Of a DNA stretch of 64,000 nucleotides, positions 46,681 to 56,827 are shown one piece after another. Below the pieces are notes generated by a model. The model was not told the origin of the DNA. It saw nothing but the letters and a program-made list of their open reading frames with translations, and ran no database searches. The DNA comes from Phymatolithon calcareum. Its lineage: Eukaryota > Rhodophyta > Florideophyceae > Hapalidiales. How positions within the stretch are numbered: position 1 is the stretch's first letter; each line of letters starts with the position of its first letter. The stretch spans positions 1-64,000 of the forward strand of contig OZ345358.1 of assembly GCA_977006965.1 (NCBI GenBank). The letters are read 5' to 3'. The translations under genes were made by a program, and so were the position numbers.

Positions 46681-47590
46681 TTCTACCGTCGTTTCCTTCC
46701 TCAGCCTTCAACTGAAACCATTTCATATCCACCTGTTCTGCAATAAGAACCATTAAAGGCTGTACCAAGACAAGGAATGCCTTAACAAGATGTGTTGTCT
46801 CTGCATCGTGGTGACGGTAATAAATCTCACCCCGGCGAGAATAGGAGAGACTTCTGCTCCGAGACGGAACCTTGGAGCTTCTCCTCCTTTCGCGCATACA
46901 CAAGCCAGAAATGCTTATATGAGCATTTCCTTAGGGGCGGACTCTGCAGTACCTTCTTTCAAGAAGATACACTGTAGTACTTTATGTACGTGGCGCACGA
47001 CATTTTCAGCATCTTTGTCTAGAGAGGCTTTTAAATGAGATGTTGCTTCTTTCAGCTCTTGCCTGAATACGATGCTCGGTTCGCACGCGTCACCTTTGTA
47101 CAAACGGTACGCCATTAAGATCAAAGAGGCGCAATGCCTTGCATAATTTTTAAGGTTTCCTCTTTTTTGATCGACAGAAACGAAAAATGTTTCGATTTTA
47201 GAGTCGCTCCTGGTGTTCCCACCACCAGATACAACTCCGGAAATGGATATCCTTCCAAGGCCTCCGCTCTGGATTGAGTGTAGTAGTCGAAAAGAGCGCC
47301 GCTAATCTTGTTCCATATGTCAGGAGAAGGATCTCGGCTTGTGGCGTCTGGAATTTGCACGAGTGTCCAAGCCTCCTCCATCGTCAGCCCAATTCTCTGC
47401 TGTCGAAAATGTGGTTTTGCGACGTACATAAAGTGTGTATGTTCTCGATCATCCAAAGGTATGGCTTCCGCCCATGTCACTGAATCTGGCTTATGTTCCT
47501 CAAGAAGCCTGATCAGCCCTAATTCGCCTTCGTGTTCATCAGTTCTGTCCTCATTGACATGTTTCAGATAAACAGCAAACAACTACGAAG
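46676..47590 (-). pseudogene. TLH-B N-terminal and middle fragment
   Basis: Minus-strand frame 47582-47121 has LTMEEAWTLVQI and KSKHFSFLS, aligned with LSLGDAWRLIRL and EKKKPFQFLN of TLH-A. A frameshift leads to VRHVHKVLQCIFLKEGT (TLH-A: CMKVHRVLCRIFFERSS). It then jumps to YYRHHDAETTHLVKAFLVLVQ near 46810, so ~250 residues are deleted. It reads away from the adjoining anoctamin fragment. Confidence 0.7.
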
Positions 47591-48060
47591 ACTCGCACAA
47601 TGACGTTCGCCGGCAATATATTGGAGCTCCGCGCTTAGGGTTCTATTCACAGAACGGTTTTGTCCAGCTCGAAGATCTTTCTGAGCGTCCTACCAAGTAC
47701 GAGACCGATTCCGAATCTAGCGAGGATGCCATGGATACGGTAATTGGGTTCATCAGCCGTCGCGTCACCGGAGACTCTGGCTTTCAACTCGATGCTGATG
47801 CCGAAGGGACTGTTTGGCGAATCCTCCCCGATTTTCCGTATTACGAGAAAAAGCAGGTGCGGTGGTGACTTTGTTTCTCTGTATTTATGACTTTGATTTT
47901 CACCTTTGCCGTAATTTCGCTCTCTACGCGACAGAGCGTACTGAATACGTTTAGGAGGGACTGATGAGGTCTGGCCGTGCTTGGCATTTTCCATGCAATC
48001 CTAATTTTTGTTCGTGCTTATGGCTGGAAATTTGTCTTTGAAATGCTCTTGAGGTGATAA
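47585..48060 (+). pseudogene. Anoctamin fragment upstream of TLH-B
   Basis: The frame DSHNDVRRQYIGAPRLGFYSQ and on to FPYYEKKQVRW is the best-preserved copy of the anoctamin segment after the W-G-T motif. It is followed by hydrophobic stretches interrupted by stops (VFMTLIFTFAVISL, IFHAILIFVRAYGW). Together with the next two features it repeats the order seen on the minus strand of 8215-5979. Confidence 0.65.
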
Positions 48061-48129
48061 AATAATTGAGCTCGAACCCATTCTGTTCTCTCGGTTTTTC
48101 GTCCTTATCCTCGGACTGTTTCTCAATCT

Positions 48130-48660
48130 CTTTCGTCCCCTTCATCATACCATACACTCCGGACGACACATGCGGGCGTAATCCCACTGACGGCAAACCC
48201 GTTGTATGATGAAGTTCCAGACGCACCGATTTGTGCACCAGGGTTCTGGTTCCACCAATGTCAACTAATTTTAGTTAATTCTATCCACACAAGGTTTCTC
48301 GCACGAGAGCGACCGATACATCGGCTTGAACCGATCGTTTGAAGCCGGTGTATCGATGATCACTTTCGACTTACAGCAATTTTCGTAAACAAAACTGTCT
48401 AGAAAATGCGGCATGACAACCCAGATGGTCTTTTCCCCGTTTAACACTTCCATGCGATTACGATCAACAAAAGTTACTATTATTTGATGGCTCGATTTGA
48501 GATGCAATGGGTTGTAGAAAAGTCCGCAACCTATGCTTGTAGCAACATCATGCATACAACAGAGAACGTATTGGCAGGAAAGCACTTTCCACTTGGCCAG
48601 GCACGAAACGGCTAGCATTTAAAGAATATGTGACGAACATTAGACTAGTAAACATGAACA
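48130..48660 (+). other. Spacer between anoctamin and TLH-B
   Basis: It is the counterpart of 6640-7230 in reverse. It holds the shared frame KMRHDNPDGLF and AITINK, broken by stops. Function is unknown. Confidence 0.45.
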
Positions 48661-48705
48661 TGTACCAAATCAGCGACAGAGGGCCGAGCTACAGAGTGTT
48701 CAAAG

Positions 48706-50100
48706 ATGCATGAAGCCTGGAGCCTCATTTGCGACTTGAGGGGTTTGTACAACTCTGTTCGCACCAGAGAGAATGAGAAGATCTCGTACAAACATTGTTC
48801 GACACATTCTCTTTGCGCATTTATGGAAGGAATAGAGCTGAGCGTTGAAAATGTTGGTGTTCTGCTAAGGAATCTTCATGTCGAGATCGGGGATGCTATT
48901 TTCGGAATGGAAGGCTTATTTCGGGGACAACCACTGCCATCCGGCTTTCGGAAGGGCTTGTCAGATGTGGTGGACCAAATCAGTGAGCAGAGGCCCAGGG
49001 AATGGTTCGGAGCTGACGAGCGCAACAAAAGCTTTAAGAACAAGTGCAAGCAGTGGATCAAACGCTCTGGAGTCTGCAGTATGGATGAAGCGGAAGCTGC
49101 TCTATGGTTGAAGAAAAGCTCCTCACTCGTGGGCAAAATTTGCTGCGCACTACATGTGTCTGGAGGAGCTCCTCCACGAGGGACGGAAATTGCGGTAATG
49201 CGATTCCGTAACTCAAATTGTGGACCGCGCGCAATTATGTTTGTCGGACCTGAAGGCCTTTCACTTCCCGGATACGACAAGCCCAGAAATATGCGCTGCG
49301 GAGCTGTGAGATTTATTACCCGTCACCACGATGCAGAGACAAAACATCTTGTTAAGGCATTCCTTGTCTTGGTACAGCCTTTAATGGTTCTTATTGCAGA
49401 ACAGGTGGATATGAAATATTTTCAGTTGAAGGCTGAGGAAGGAAACGACGGTAGAAGCTGGGAGCAGTATATGACGAGAAAAGATCAGATTTTGTGGAAC
49501 CGACGCCGCGATAATCTATTTGTGGGTGCTCTACTGCCAAAGATGGTTCCTCCGACTATCACAAGCATCTTTAAACAGCACGGAATACGAGTAAATTTCT
49601 CTCAATACCGTGAGTGGCAAGTAGGGTACGCCATGCGGAGGAGTAGAGAAACGAAGTTCTCTACGCCGAGTACGGGGAATGCAGATGAAGTCGATGACGA
49701 ACTTATTGTTCAGAACGCAATGATAGTTCAAGCATCTCACACGGGAAAAACGGCGAGAAACCATTACGCTCGAATTGAAGGATACTTTGGAGGAAGTACA
49801 AGCGCGAGTGAGATAGGGGACCTTGAGATGTTTCGAAAGGCATCTGAGATTTGGCATATGGATCTTGGAGTGGGATCTGTTGGACCATGTACGGAGGCCT
49901 CAAATGCAGTGAGCCTAACGTGGTCGGTCTCAGCTGTTGACAAAAGCTTCCTGTCCTCCACAAGAAGCGAAAAGGAAGCGCTTGGAATGAAGACGAGCGA
50001 CGGCACTGCTCCTAAGGCACAAATCTCTGACGACGATCAGAAGTGTACATGTGAGACAATAACATGCAAGGAAACTGTTTGGATCGCAAGGGTGTCGTAA
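48706..50100 (+). CDS. TLH-B: recombinase-like protein lacking the helicase
   Basis: The frame of 464 codons begins with ATG inside the region homologous to residues ~450 onward of TLH-A. It keeps the recombinase-like landmarks: APPRGTEI (R-x-x-E), FSQYRE (S-x-x-R) and QASHTGKTARNHYAR, with Tyr nine residues after the His. The frame runs out just after KAQISDDDQKC. Another frame goes on at once with NCLDRKGVVTCDVC, the Cys cluster that follows the helicase in TLH-A, so the whole helicase has been removed by one deletion. It ends at 50348 where the first TLH-A unit begins. It is probably a 5'- and internally-deleted relic, though the open recombinase part is notable. Confidence 0.55.
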   Translation: MHEAWSLICDLRGLYNSVRTRENEKISYKHCSTHSLCAFMEGIELSVENVGVLLRNLHVEIGDAIFGMEGLFRGQPLPSGFRKGLSDVVDQISEQRPREWFGADERNKSFKNKCKQWIKRSGVCSMDEAEAALWLKKSSSLVGKICCALHVSGGAPPRGTEIAVMRFRNSNCGPRAIMFVGPEGLSLPGYDKPRNMRCGAVRFITRHHDAETKHLVKAFLVLVQPLMVLIAEQVDMKYFQLKAEEGNDGRSWEQYMTRKDQILWNRRRDNLFVGALLPKMVPPTITSIFKQHGIRVNFSQYREWQVGYAMRRSRETKFSTPSTGNADEVDDELIVQNAMIVQASHTGKTARNHYARIEGYFGGSTSASEIGDLEMFRKASEIWHMDLGVGSVGPCTEASNAVSLTWSVSAVDKSFLSSTRSEKEALGMKTSDGTAPKAQISDDDQKCTCETITCKETVWIARVS

Positions 50101-50363
50101 CTTGCGATGTTTGCGCATCAGATGAGTGGAATCGAACATTCACTGCCGGACGAGAACTACCATTGACGCAAGACCGCAATCGATCTTCAATTAGAAAACG
50201 ATCGGCATTCGAAATGGACAGAAGCATCTCGACAAGCTGGAAGAGAAGCTCCGGCAAGTCGAGCACGTTAAGCGGTCCGTGGCATGACCTCCGGGGAGTT
50301 TCGAAGCGGACTGTCTCGGAGAAGATTTCTTTCCTCTATGATGAAGGCCTATATAGTTTCCGC

Positions 50364-50544
50364 TGGCTCAACAGGCTCCGTCATTCAAATTTTAATTGAA
50401 AAATAGATCGACTGGCTCAACAGGCTCCACAATTCTTGCCTTCTGGGAGACCCCTCAAAAATAACCTCATTTTCGCACGGTGCCGCCGGCGCCTGTTGAG
50501 CCAAAGTTGAAATCTATATATTTTTTGCGGAGCCTGTTGAGCCA
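50364..50544. promoter_or_regulatory. Four 16-bp sites, two direct and two inverted
   Basis: TGGCTCAACAGGCTCC occurs at 50364-50379 and 50413-50428. Its reverse complement occurs at 50488-50503 (one mismatch) and 50529-50544. The same set is at 56792-56972 in unit 2. The symmetrical layout near the unit's start suggests binding sites for the encoded recombinase or helicase. Confidence 0.75.
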
Positions 50545-50705
50545 CCTGCGTTTTTTGCCCTTCTGAGATACCCATCTCACAGCACGTTTCTTATGGGTTT
50601 TTGCATTTTGCTGCTTATCATTAAATTCCACTTTCATCCAAGTCTCCAGTAACTTGAGTCTATTTTTTCAATATTTTTTTCATGGCGCGTAAAATTGGCG
50701 CAAAA

Positions 50706-50804
50706 GTTCCCGGTCACGCACACTCCCATGCTTGGTACCATTCGGCGCGTCTTGATGCGTGCTTTCGAATGGTACCAAGCGCGCAAGTGTGCGCGGGCGG
50801 GAAC
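50706..50804. repeat. ~100-bp imperfect palindrome in the leader
   Basis: Inner arms CTTGGTACCATTCG (50731-50744) and CGAATGGTACCAAG (50766-50779) are exact complements. Outer arms GTTCCCGGTCACGCACACT and AAGTGTGCGCGGGCGGGAAC are partly complementary. Unit 2 has it at 57134-57232. Confidence 0.75.
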
Positions 50805-52009
50805 GTGGTGCGCTAGAACCAAGGATATGTTCCCAAAAATTATCGGAAAAAAATGATTTCTAATTTATGATACAATACTTGCTTTGATATCCTATTTCGT
50901 AAATATATTTAAGCACATTCTCTTGGTTCTGGTGCACCAGCTTGCCGCTCGCGAAAAGCTACGCGCGTTGCACCGAGCTCTTTGTCTCGATGATAGCTCT
51001 CGAACGGTATGAAGCGCGTATCTCTGCGCGAACGACAAGATAGTGCCTTGAATAATGGACTGACCTTAGAGAGGTATCGCGCATGGCCAATAAGATAGGG
51101 CTTTCGCGTGTGGTCACCAATCATATTTTGTTGCAATGAATGGTAGCCAATTACGAGAAAGTGGCATGAAATATTACCAATTATAATTACCATCATGGAA
51201 TTGACGGCTTGTGGTTGCGATACAGCGAAAATGGACTTCGGGAATACAGCGTAATTTTGGCCCAAAGAAACGAAATAAATTTTGGGCCATAGTGCTGCCG
51301 TGCTGTTTCAGTGTGTAGTGGAAAAAAGAATGTGCTCTATTGGCTACTTTGGTGTGCCTTGCATATTGGAAAATATTGACGGGGCTGCACTGTCAATCAA
51401 TGAAAATGTATTTTGCAATGTCAAGCGTATGGTTTTGTATGATATGAAATCCGGGTGCCAAAACAGGGACATTCTATTGGCTACGGGTTAGTTCCCGGCA
51501 TGCGTCGGTGGGTAACTGCATTTGATTTTAACTGTATGAGCCGGATATCGTGTAATGAAAATGCTGGATACGTGGAAGAGGCTGTAATGACGCGAGGTCG
51601 TTTCGTAATATGGAGATAATCAATTGGTCGAGAGTATTTGCTAGCAATGAACAATGGTGATGATTGCATGATTGATCCCGGACCCTCTTCCTTCGGGATG
51701 TGAGAGTTTTTCTGATTGCTGTTCGCTCTTCCACTGTGAACAATGAAAATAACGAATAGAAATTTGTTGGTGGTGTTAGGGAATTCGTAGTGCCGTTGAG
51801 AATAAGAATAGGGAATAGAAGTTTAGAGGTGTTCAGGTCCAGAAGAGGTTGATGGTTAGCAGAGGTTAAGGTGAAAGATAATGAGCAAATTTTCGGGCAT
51901 GGGAATAGGGGAATAGGGAAATATATGTAAAATAGATCATATATGTAGGCATCGCACAGTATCCGGCGAGGTTCTCAGAGCACACGTGACAGAACGCGAA
52001 GTCAGTACT

Positions 52010-55000
52010 ATGCTTGACGAAGACGTTACTTTGCTCTCCACTCACGACATTCGACCATGTCCAGAGACGGCGTCCTTTATTTGTGCGAAAGAAGAGTGCC
52101 GGGTGGAGGTTCCGGCGATCCGCAAGGCATTCGTTCAGCATTTGAGGAGAAATGGACATTTTGCTGGTCACGGGGAAGCTGTGGGTCTCTGGCGTGCCGC
52201 GGATCGGTGTGCCGAGTCGTTTCCTAAGAGCCACTCACTACGAGAAAAGTATCGATTTGGAGGTGCACGGCACGGACGACTTCCGCCGATCGATGGTCTT
52301 GTTGTCGTGCAAGGCAAGTGCTGTCCTAAATGCGACATTTTGTTTGAAGGGGACAGCACTTTGCGTCGTCACAGCACTATGGTGCACAAGACAAGCATTT
52401 CAAGAAAGACTGTGCGATTTCTGAGAACGTTGTTGTGCCAAAGTTTGTCTCGCGAGAATTCTTCTAAGAAGCTCTTCCTGATAGAAGATGTGGAGGCAAG
52501 CAACGATCGCAGCAGAGATGGTGATGCTGATATTACCGCTGCGGTTGCCAGATACGACCCTGCAGAAGTATCGCCGACGTATATTCCGGCGGCAAGCGAT
52601 CGCGAAAAGAGCGGCTTTGTCAGCCTCGCCAAGTGCCAAGAGCGCCTTGACGCTGTCGGCCTCTCTCTTGGCGATGCATGGCGTCTCATTCGGCTAGGGG
52701 AAGCCGGTCGCGAGTCTGCTCTTGTGTCGTCGCAAACGGTTAAGCAGCTGTTTGTCGATGCGCGAGAGCTGTTCCGCGCGGTGGACAGTTTTCGGTCCAC
52801 CTTGGTAGATATTAGCCCAGGCGGAACACTGGAGAAGAAGAAGCCGTTTCAGTTCCTTAACGACGACCAACGTGGGGATCGATCACTTGACCGGTATGTT
52901 CGGAGCGCGCGTATGCTCGTTGTCATGGCTCTTCGAGTTCATCGAGACAGGCAGAAGTATGCCGGGATATCGATGAGCCCTGCTCTTGTGGCCGCACTCA
53001 ATGACCTTTCAAGTGACAATGGCACTGACGAAGAGACTTTGTGCATGAAGGTGCACCGGGTGCTGTGCAGAATTTTCTTCGAGAGGAGCAGCGTCTCCGG
53101 AGGGTCTGTCAGGCTCTTCTCTTTCGCCGTGGCCGCCAGTATGTGCGTTGGCGGTGAGACGATGGACCGCTTGCACTTCAAGCAAGGACGTCAAGTTGCT
53201 CCGGAAGTGACGGGCATTCTATACGCGGCGTCGTGCTGTGCTCTTCTGGAGATGCGAAAGTACAGTGACGAAGAGAGGCGTGTAGAGGTGGAAGCGGAGA
53301 TACAATCGGCGATGTGCACTGGGGCAAAAGTCGGATTGTCCGTCTTCGTGGACATGCGGTCGATCTGCACCTCTGTTCGGGCAGAGGAGACGCCAGAGAA
53401 TATGTTCGACAAATGTGGAGTTCATAGTCGGTGCGGGTTTATGGGAGGAATCGAGGTATCGGCCGACGATGTGAACGATGAGCACAGTGAGGACAATGTG
53501 GACGGTGGGAACCGTATTGTGCCTTCAGTCGGACGTACTGTGCGGTCAGTGCACAAGGACCTTCGGAAGGCAATCTTTGTTGATTTGCTGAAGGAGAAGA
53601 TGCTGCCACCGAGGTTTCGTGAGGAGTGCTCATCGATCTTGGACGAAGAGAGCAATATGGTACCAGGGTACTGGGCTTTGGCTGACGTGCGGAACAGCGA
53701 GTTTGTTCGTCGGTGTAATCGGTGGATCCGCGAAGAGATGCTACCGTGCTTGCCGGCAGCCGAGTTGGATGCATGGACTAAAGCGGCAAGAAACCTAGTT
53801 CCATTGTTCCTTACGGCACTGCACCTCGGCGCTGGAGGGCCTGGGCGCGGGACAGAGATCGGTAGTATGGGACTGCGGAACACTCCGAGTTGCAAACGTG
53901 CTATCTTCTTCGTGGGCCAAGAGGTGATGATCAAACCAAAGTTCAACAAGAGTCGAAGCGTGCGTCAATGTCGAAACTTTTTTATATCGCGACATCTGGA
54001 CGAGGAGACGTCATTTCTGTTCAAGGCGTTTCTACTGCTTGTGCACCCTGTCATGGTGCAGTATGCGGAAATGAAGGAACAGTCGGTAGAAGTTCCGGCT
54101 GGTGCAGAAGGGGAAGCCATACTGCGAGAGCGGTGGCTTCTCCGGGACAGTGTCTGTCTCGGAGTTGTGAAGCCTGAACGGGTCGCCGAACGGATTGGAA
54201 CGGTGTTTGCTAAGTACAAGTTTCCTCTGAGTTTCTCGCAGTTCCGTCAGTGGCAGCGCGGTTTCGTGAAGATGAAGGGTCGGGAGTCTTACCTTGCGAA
54301 GTGTTTGGCTCTGGAAGGGACGGAAGGAGAAGATATTGGCGACGATAATGACGGCGTCGATCGGGCCGCGGTTCTGCAGGCTGGTCATACTTTGAGGACA
54401 GCAACTTTGTTTTACGCGCAATCAAGTCGTCTCGGTGATGACTCTTTGGAACCAGACGAACAAGTTGTGGAGATGTTCCGTCTCGCGTCGTATGAGTGGC
54501 AGACGGACATTGGGTTGCGCACGAGGACGGCTTCGCGATCTGGAGATGGCGAGAGGAGCAGTCCAGGAACGGGTGGGAAAGATATGACGGAACAGCAGCT
54601 GGCAGTGTTGGCAGATGTTTTGGCAGACCGGGTTTTTAAGAAATTGGAGTCAGTGACACAATCAAGAGGTTGTGTTTCTGGCTTTAATTATGATCCGGAG
54701 TCTGTCGATAACGTTTGTCGAAGACTGTTTTCAGAAGAAGCCACCGGGAATGCGATACTATCCGTAGATGCAGCTCCTTCCTACGTGTCGCCAAGGAGAG
54801 GTTCTGGTTCTTGCGGGAATGGGTTTCATGCAACGAATGCGCTGCGGAAGGTGACGAGAAATGCGAGCGTTGAATTCCGATCGGCGGAGCAGAAGTTTGC
54901 CATGGAGGCGGTCGCTGGCAGAAGATCGGATGTTGCTGTCATTCTAGCTACCGGTTGCGGAAAGACAGCAGTTGTGATGGGGCCGATTCTGTACGAGGCT

Positions 55001-56827
55001 GGAGTAACCATGTGGGTATCGCCGCTGCGAGCGCTTCTGTACGAGACGAAGGACCGTCTTCTGCGCGCTGGTATCTGTGTGCAACGCCTAGGTCAGTATA
55101 CTGAGTACAGAAGCGGTGTGGGGAGAGTTCTTCTTCTCGCACCGGAGGAGATCGGTCGTCCTGAGCTGCATGGTATTACCAACCGATTGAGAAGTCAAGG
55201 AAATCTTAATCGCATTGTGATCGACGAAGCACACATTCCGCTTTTTGCGCACACCTACCGCACGAGCATGGTAAGAATGCAGAGCATGGCCGACCTCAGC
55301 ATTGACTGTCAACGGGTGTTGCTGACTGCAACAGCACCGCAAGCAATGCTGGAGCGCATTGCACCGATATGCGGAGTAGATGTGGACGGACTTGAGGTGA
55401 TTCGTGGAGACCCGTGCCGGCCCAACCTTTGTTTAAATGTCGTACGGCTTGCAGACAGCAGTATGGGAACTCTGAAGAGACGTGTTGTCGTTGAAATCCG
55501 GCTGGCAGTAGCTAGGTGTCGATCGGGCAGTGGAGAAGGAGCGCGAGGGCTTGTTGTATGCCTAACTATCGCGGATGTTGAGCTGTTTGTGAAAGCAGTA
55601 CAAGAGGCGTCCATCCGTGGCCTTTCTGTGTTGAAGTATCACAGCAAATTGAGTGACAGTGAAAGGCAAAGGACAAGCATGCTGTGGGAGAAGGCGAAGA
55701 AGGATGTGTTAACCGTCATGATCGCAACTGATGGGTTCTGCACCGGGACAGATGCACCGAATGTTCGGTCTGTGATTGTGGCCGGTGGTGCGCGCTCGCT
55801 TGTTGAGTTTTGGCAAGGATGCGGAAGGGGTGGACGGGACGGGAAGAAAGCGAATGTATCTGTACTCTACCACTGTGGTCACTTGTCTCGGGCACGTGGA
55901 GGACATGTGCCTGCTGTGATCGAAGGTGTCGGAAGTTTCAATGAGTGGGCTGAAAATGACAAAGAATGCCGACGCCTTCGAATGGAACGGTTCCTCGAAG
56001 GTCTTGCAAGCTATCCCACATGCATTGAGCGTGGAGTAGGTTCTGTCGCGGTGGAGCTGTGCGACATTTGCAAGGACAAGAGAGGGACAGTGAGCGAGGG
56101 CCAGATTGAAGACCGTGGAGTTGTCGTTTGCGGGAGCAAGCGACTGTCGGAGGAGGAGGTGGAGAGAGCGAAGAAGAAGCGGAAGGAGTCGCAAGAGCAG
56201 TCGATGGAGGAAGTGGAACGAATGCGACGCTGGGGGCGAGAGCTGTCCAAATACTGCATGGCTTGTTTGGTGATGACGTGCTTGAGCAGAGAGTTCCGCG
56301 AGGAACCCACGGCGTATGGGCGCATGATGGAAGACGACATGCGTAGCTGCAACATGGAGCGGTGCAGGTATACAAGAAGTGCGTGCATGCGCTGCATGCA
56401 ACCAGGACACTGGACGAATAAGTGCAATGTTCTGCAGTCGGTACAAGCGTCGCAGTATTCGAGGTGCAGGCAATGTTTCATGCAAGAAGTTCGGGGAAGG
56501 AACGTACACAGTGCAAGCGAATACGGGAGACAGGGTGCGTGCCCTTACGAGTCGATCACGAAACTGGTCCTCTTCTGTTATGGGGACGCTCGTGCCCGGC
56601 AGTTGATGTGTAATGCTTTTCCTGCATTGAGAAGCGGACGGATGAAGGTGGCAAAAGACTTGGCGGATTGGCTGTTGAGCGACAGCGTGGAGGAGCCTGC
56701 AGCGCTGTTTGAGGTGATGAATTGGGCGCATAGAGAGTTTAAGCTACATGTGTTTGGATTGCAGACATGCTCTACTCTATATAGTTTCCGCTGGCTCAAC
56801 AGGCTCCGTCATTCAAATTTTAATTGA
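52010..56827 (+). CDS. TLH-A copy 1: C2H2 / recombinase-like / RecQ-like helicase / CCHC protein
   Basis: The first ATG (A at -3) is at 52010; the frame is open from a GTG at 51986. Numbering from the ATG, fingers are C25-C30-H44-H50 and C105-C108-H121-H126. The middle domain has R613-G-T-E616, Lys residues at 642-647, S743-Q-F-R746, G792-H793 and Y802, nine residues after the His, the pattern of tyrosine recombinases with Ser for the first His. The helicase has ATGCGKT (K985), DEAH 1072-1075, TATAP 1106-1110 and QGCGRGGRDG near 1275, then a Cys cluster ending CDIC. CCHC is C1459-C1462-H1467-C1472. The last 15 residues come from the next unit's leader. It probably acts on DNA in the nucleus, perhaps in mobility. 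Fungal subtelomeric RecQ-type proteins have a similar layout, from memory. Confidence 0.8.
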   Translation: MLDEDVTLLSTHDIRPCPETASFICAKEECRVEVPAIRKAFVQHLRRNGHFAGHGEAVGLWRAADRCAESFPKSHSLREKYRFGGARHGRLPPIDGLVVVQGKCCPKCDILFEGDSTLRRHSTMVHKTSISRKTVRFLRTLLCQSLSRENSSKKLFLIEDVEASNDRSRDGDADITAAVARYDPAEVSPTYIPAASDREKSGFVSLAKCQERLDAVGLSLGDAWRLIRLGEAGRESALVSSQTVKQLFVDARELFRAVDSFRSTLVDISPGGTLEKKKPFQFLNDDQRGDRSLDRYVRSARMLVVMALRVHRDRQKYAGISMSPALVAALNDLSSDNGTDEETLCMKVHRVLCRIFFERSSVSGGSVRLFSFAVAASMCVGGETMDRLHFKQGRQVAPEVTGILYAASCCALLEMRKYSDEERRVEVEAEIQSAMCTGAKVGLSVFVDMRSICTSVRAEETPENMFDKCGVHSRCGFMGGIEVSADDVNDEHSEDNVDGGNRIVPSVGRTVRSVHKDLRKAIFVDLLKEKMLPPRFREECSSILDEESNMVPGYWALADVRNSEFVRRCNRWIREEMLPCLPAAELDAWTKAARNLVPLFLTALHLGAGGPGRGTEIGSMGLRNTPSCKRAIFFVGQEVMIKPKFNKSRSVRQCRNFFISRHLDEETSFLFKAFLLLVHPVMVQYAEMKEQSVEVPAGAEGEAILRERWLLRDSVCLGVVKPERVAERIGTVFAKYKFPLSFSQFRQWQRGFVKMKGRESYLAKCLALEGTEGEDIGDDNDGVDRAAVLQAGHTLRTATLFYAQSSRLGDDSLEPDEQVVEMFRLASYEWQTDIGLRTRTASRSGDGERSSPGTGGKDMTEQQLAVLADVLADRVFKKLESVTQSRGCVSGFNYDPESVDNVCRRLFSEEATGNAILSVDAAPSYVSPRRGSGSCGNGFHATNALRKVTRNASVEFRSAEQKFAMEAVAGRRSDVAVILATGCGKTAVVMGPILYEAGVTMWVSPLRALLYETKDRLLRAGICVQRLGQYTEYRSGVGRVLLLAPEEIGRPELHGITNRLRSQGNLNRIVIDEAHIPLFAHTYRTSMVRMQSMADLSIDCQRVLLTATAPQAMLERIAPICGVDVDGLEVIRGDPCRPNLCLNVVRLADSSMGTLKRRVVVEIRLAVARCRSGSGEGARGLVVCLTIADVELFVKAVQEASIRGLSVLKYHSKLSDSERQRTSMLWEKAKKDVLTVMIATDGFCTGTDAPNVRSVIVAGGARSLVEFWQGCGRGGRDGKKANVSVLYHCGHLSRARGGHVPAVIEGVGSFNEWAENDKECRRLRMERFLEGLASYPTCIERGVGSVAVELCDICKDKRGTVSEGQIEDRGVVVCGSKRLSEEEVERAKKKRKESQEQSMEEVERMRRWGRELSKYCMACLVMTCLSREFREEPTAYGRMMEDDMRSCNMERCRYTRSACMRCMQPGHWTNKCNVLQSVQASQYSRCRQCFMQEVRGRNVHSASEYGRQGACPYESITKLVLFCYGDARARQLMCNAFPALRSGRMKVAKDLADWLLSDSVEEPAALFEVMNWAHREFKLHVFGLQTCSTLYSFRWLNRLRHSNFN

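Larger units (their letters stand above)
50349..56779 (+). mobile_element. TLH-A unit 1 (leader plus gene), 6,428-bp tandem repeat
   Basis: The unit starts with the palindrome CTATATAG, inserted in a TLH-B remnant. It has a 1.66 kb leader and one gene. It ends abruptly in codon L1590 of the gene, where the next unit starts with the same CTATATAG. The two units are almost identical. No terminal inverted repeats or target-site duplication could be defined. Confidence 0.65.

Noticed and set aside
51986-52009. GTG as the start of TLH-A
   Set aside because: In a eukaryotic nuclear gene the first ATG, at 52010 with A at -3, is the likelier start.
55709-56731. A 340-codon frame on the minus strand opposite the TLH-A helicase end, repeated at 62137-63159
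   Set aside because: It lies wholly antisense to the supported gene, is Ser/His/Arg-rich as expected from the complement, and is kept only because the two units are nearly identical.
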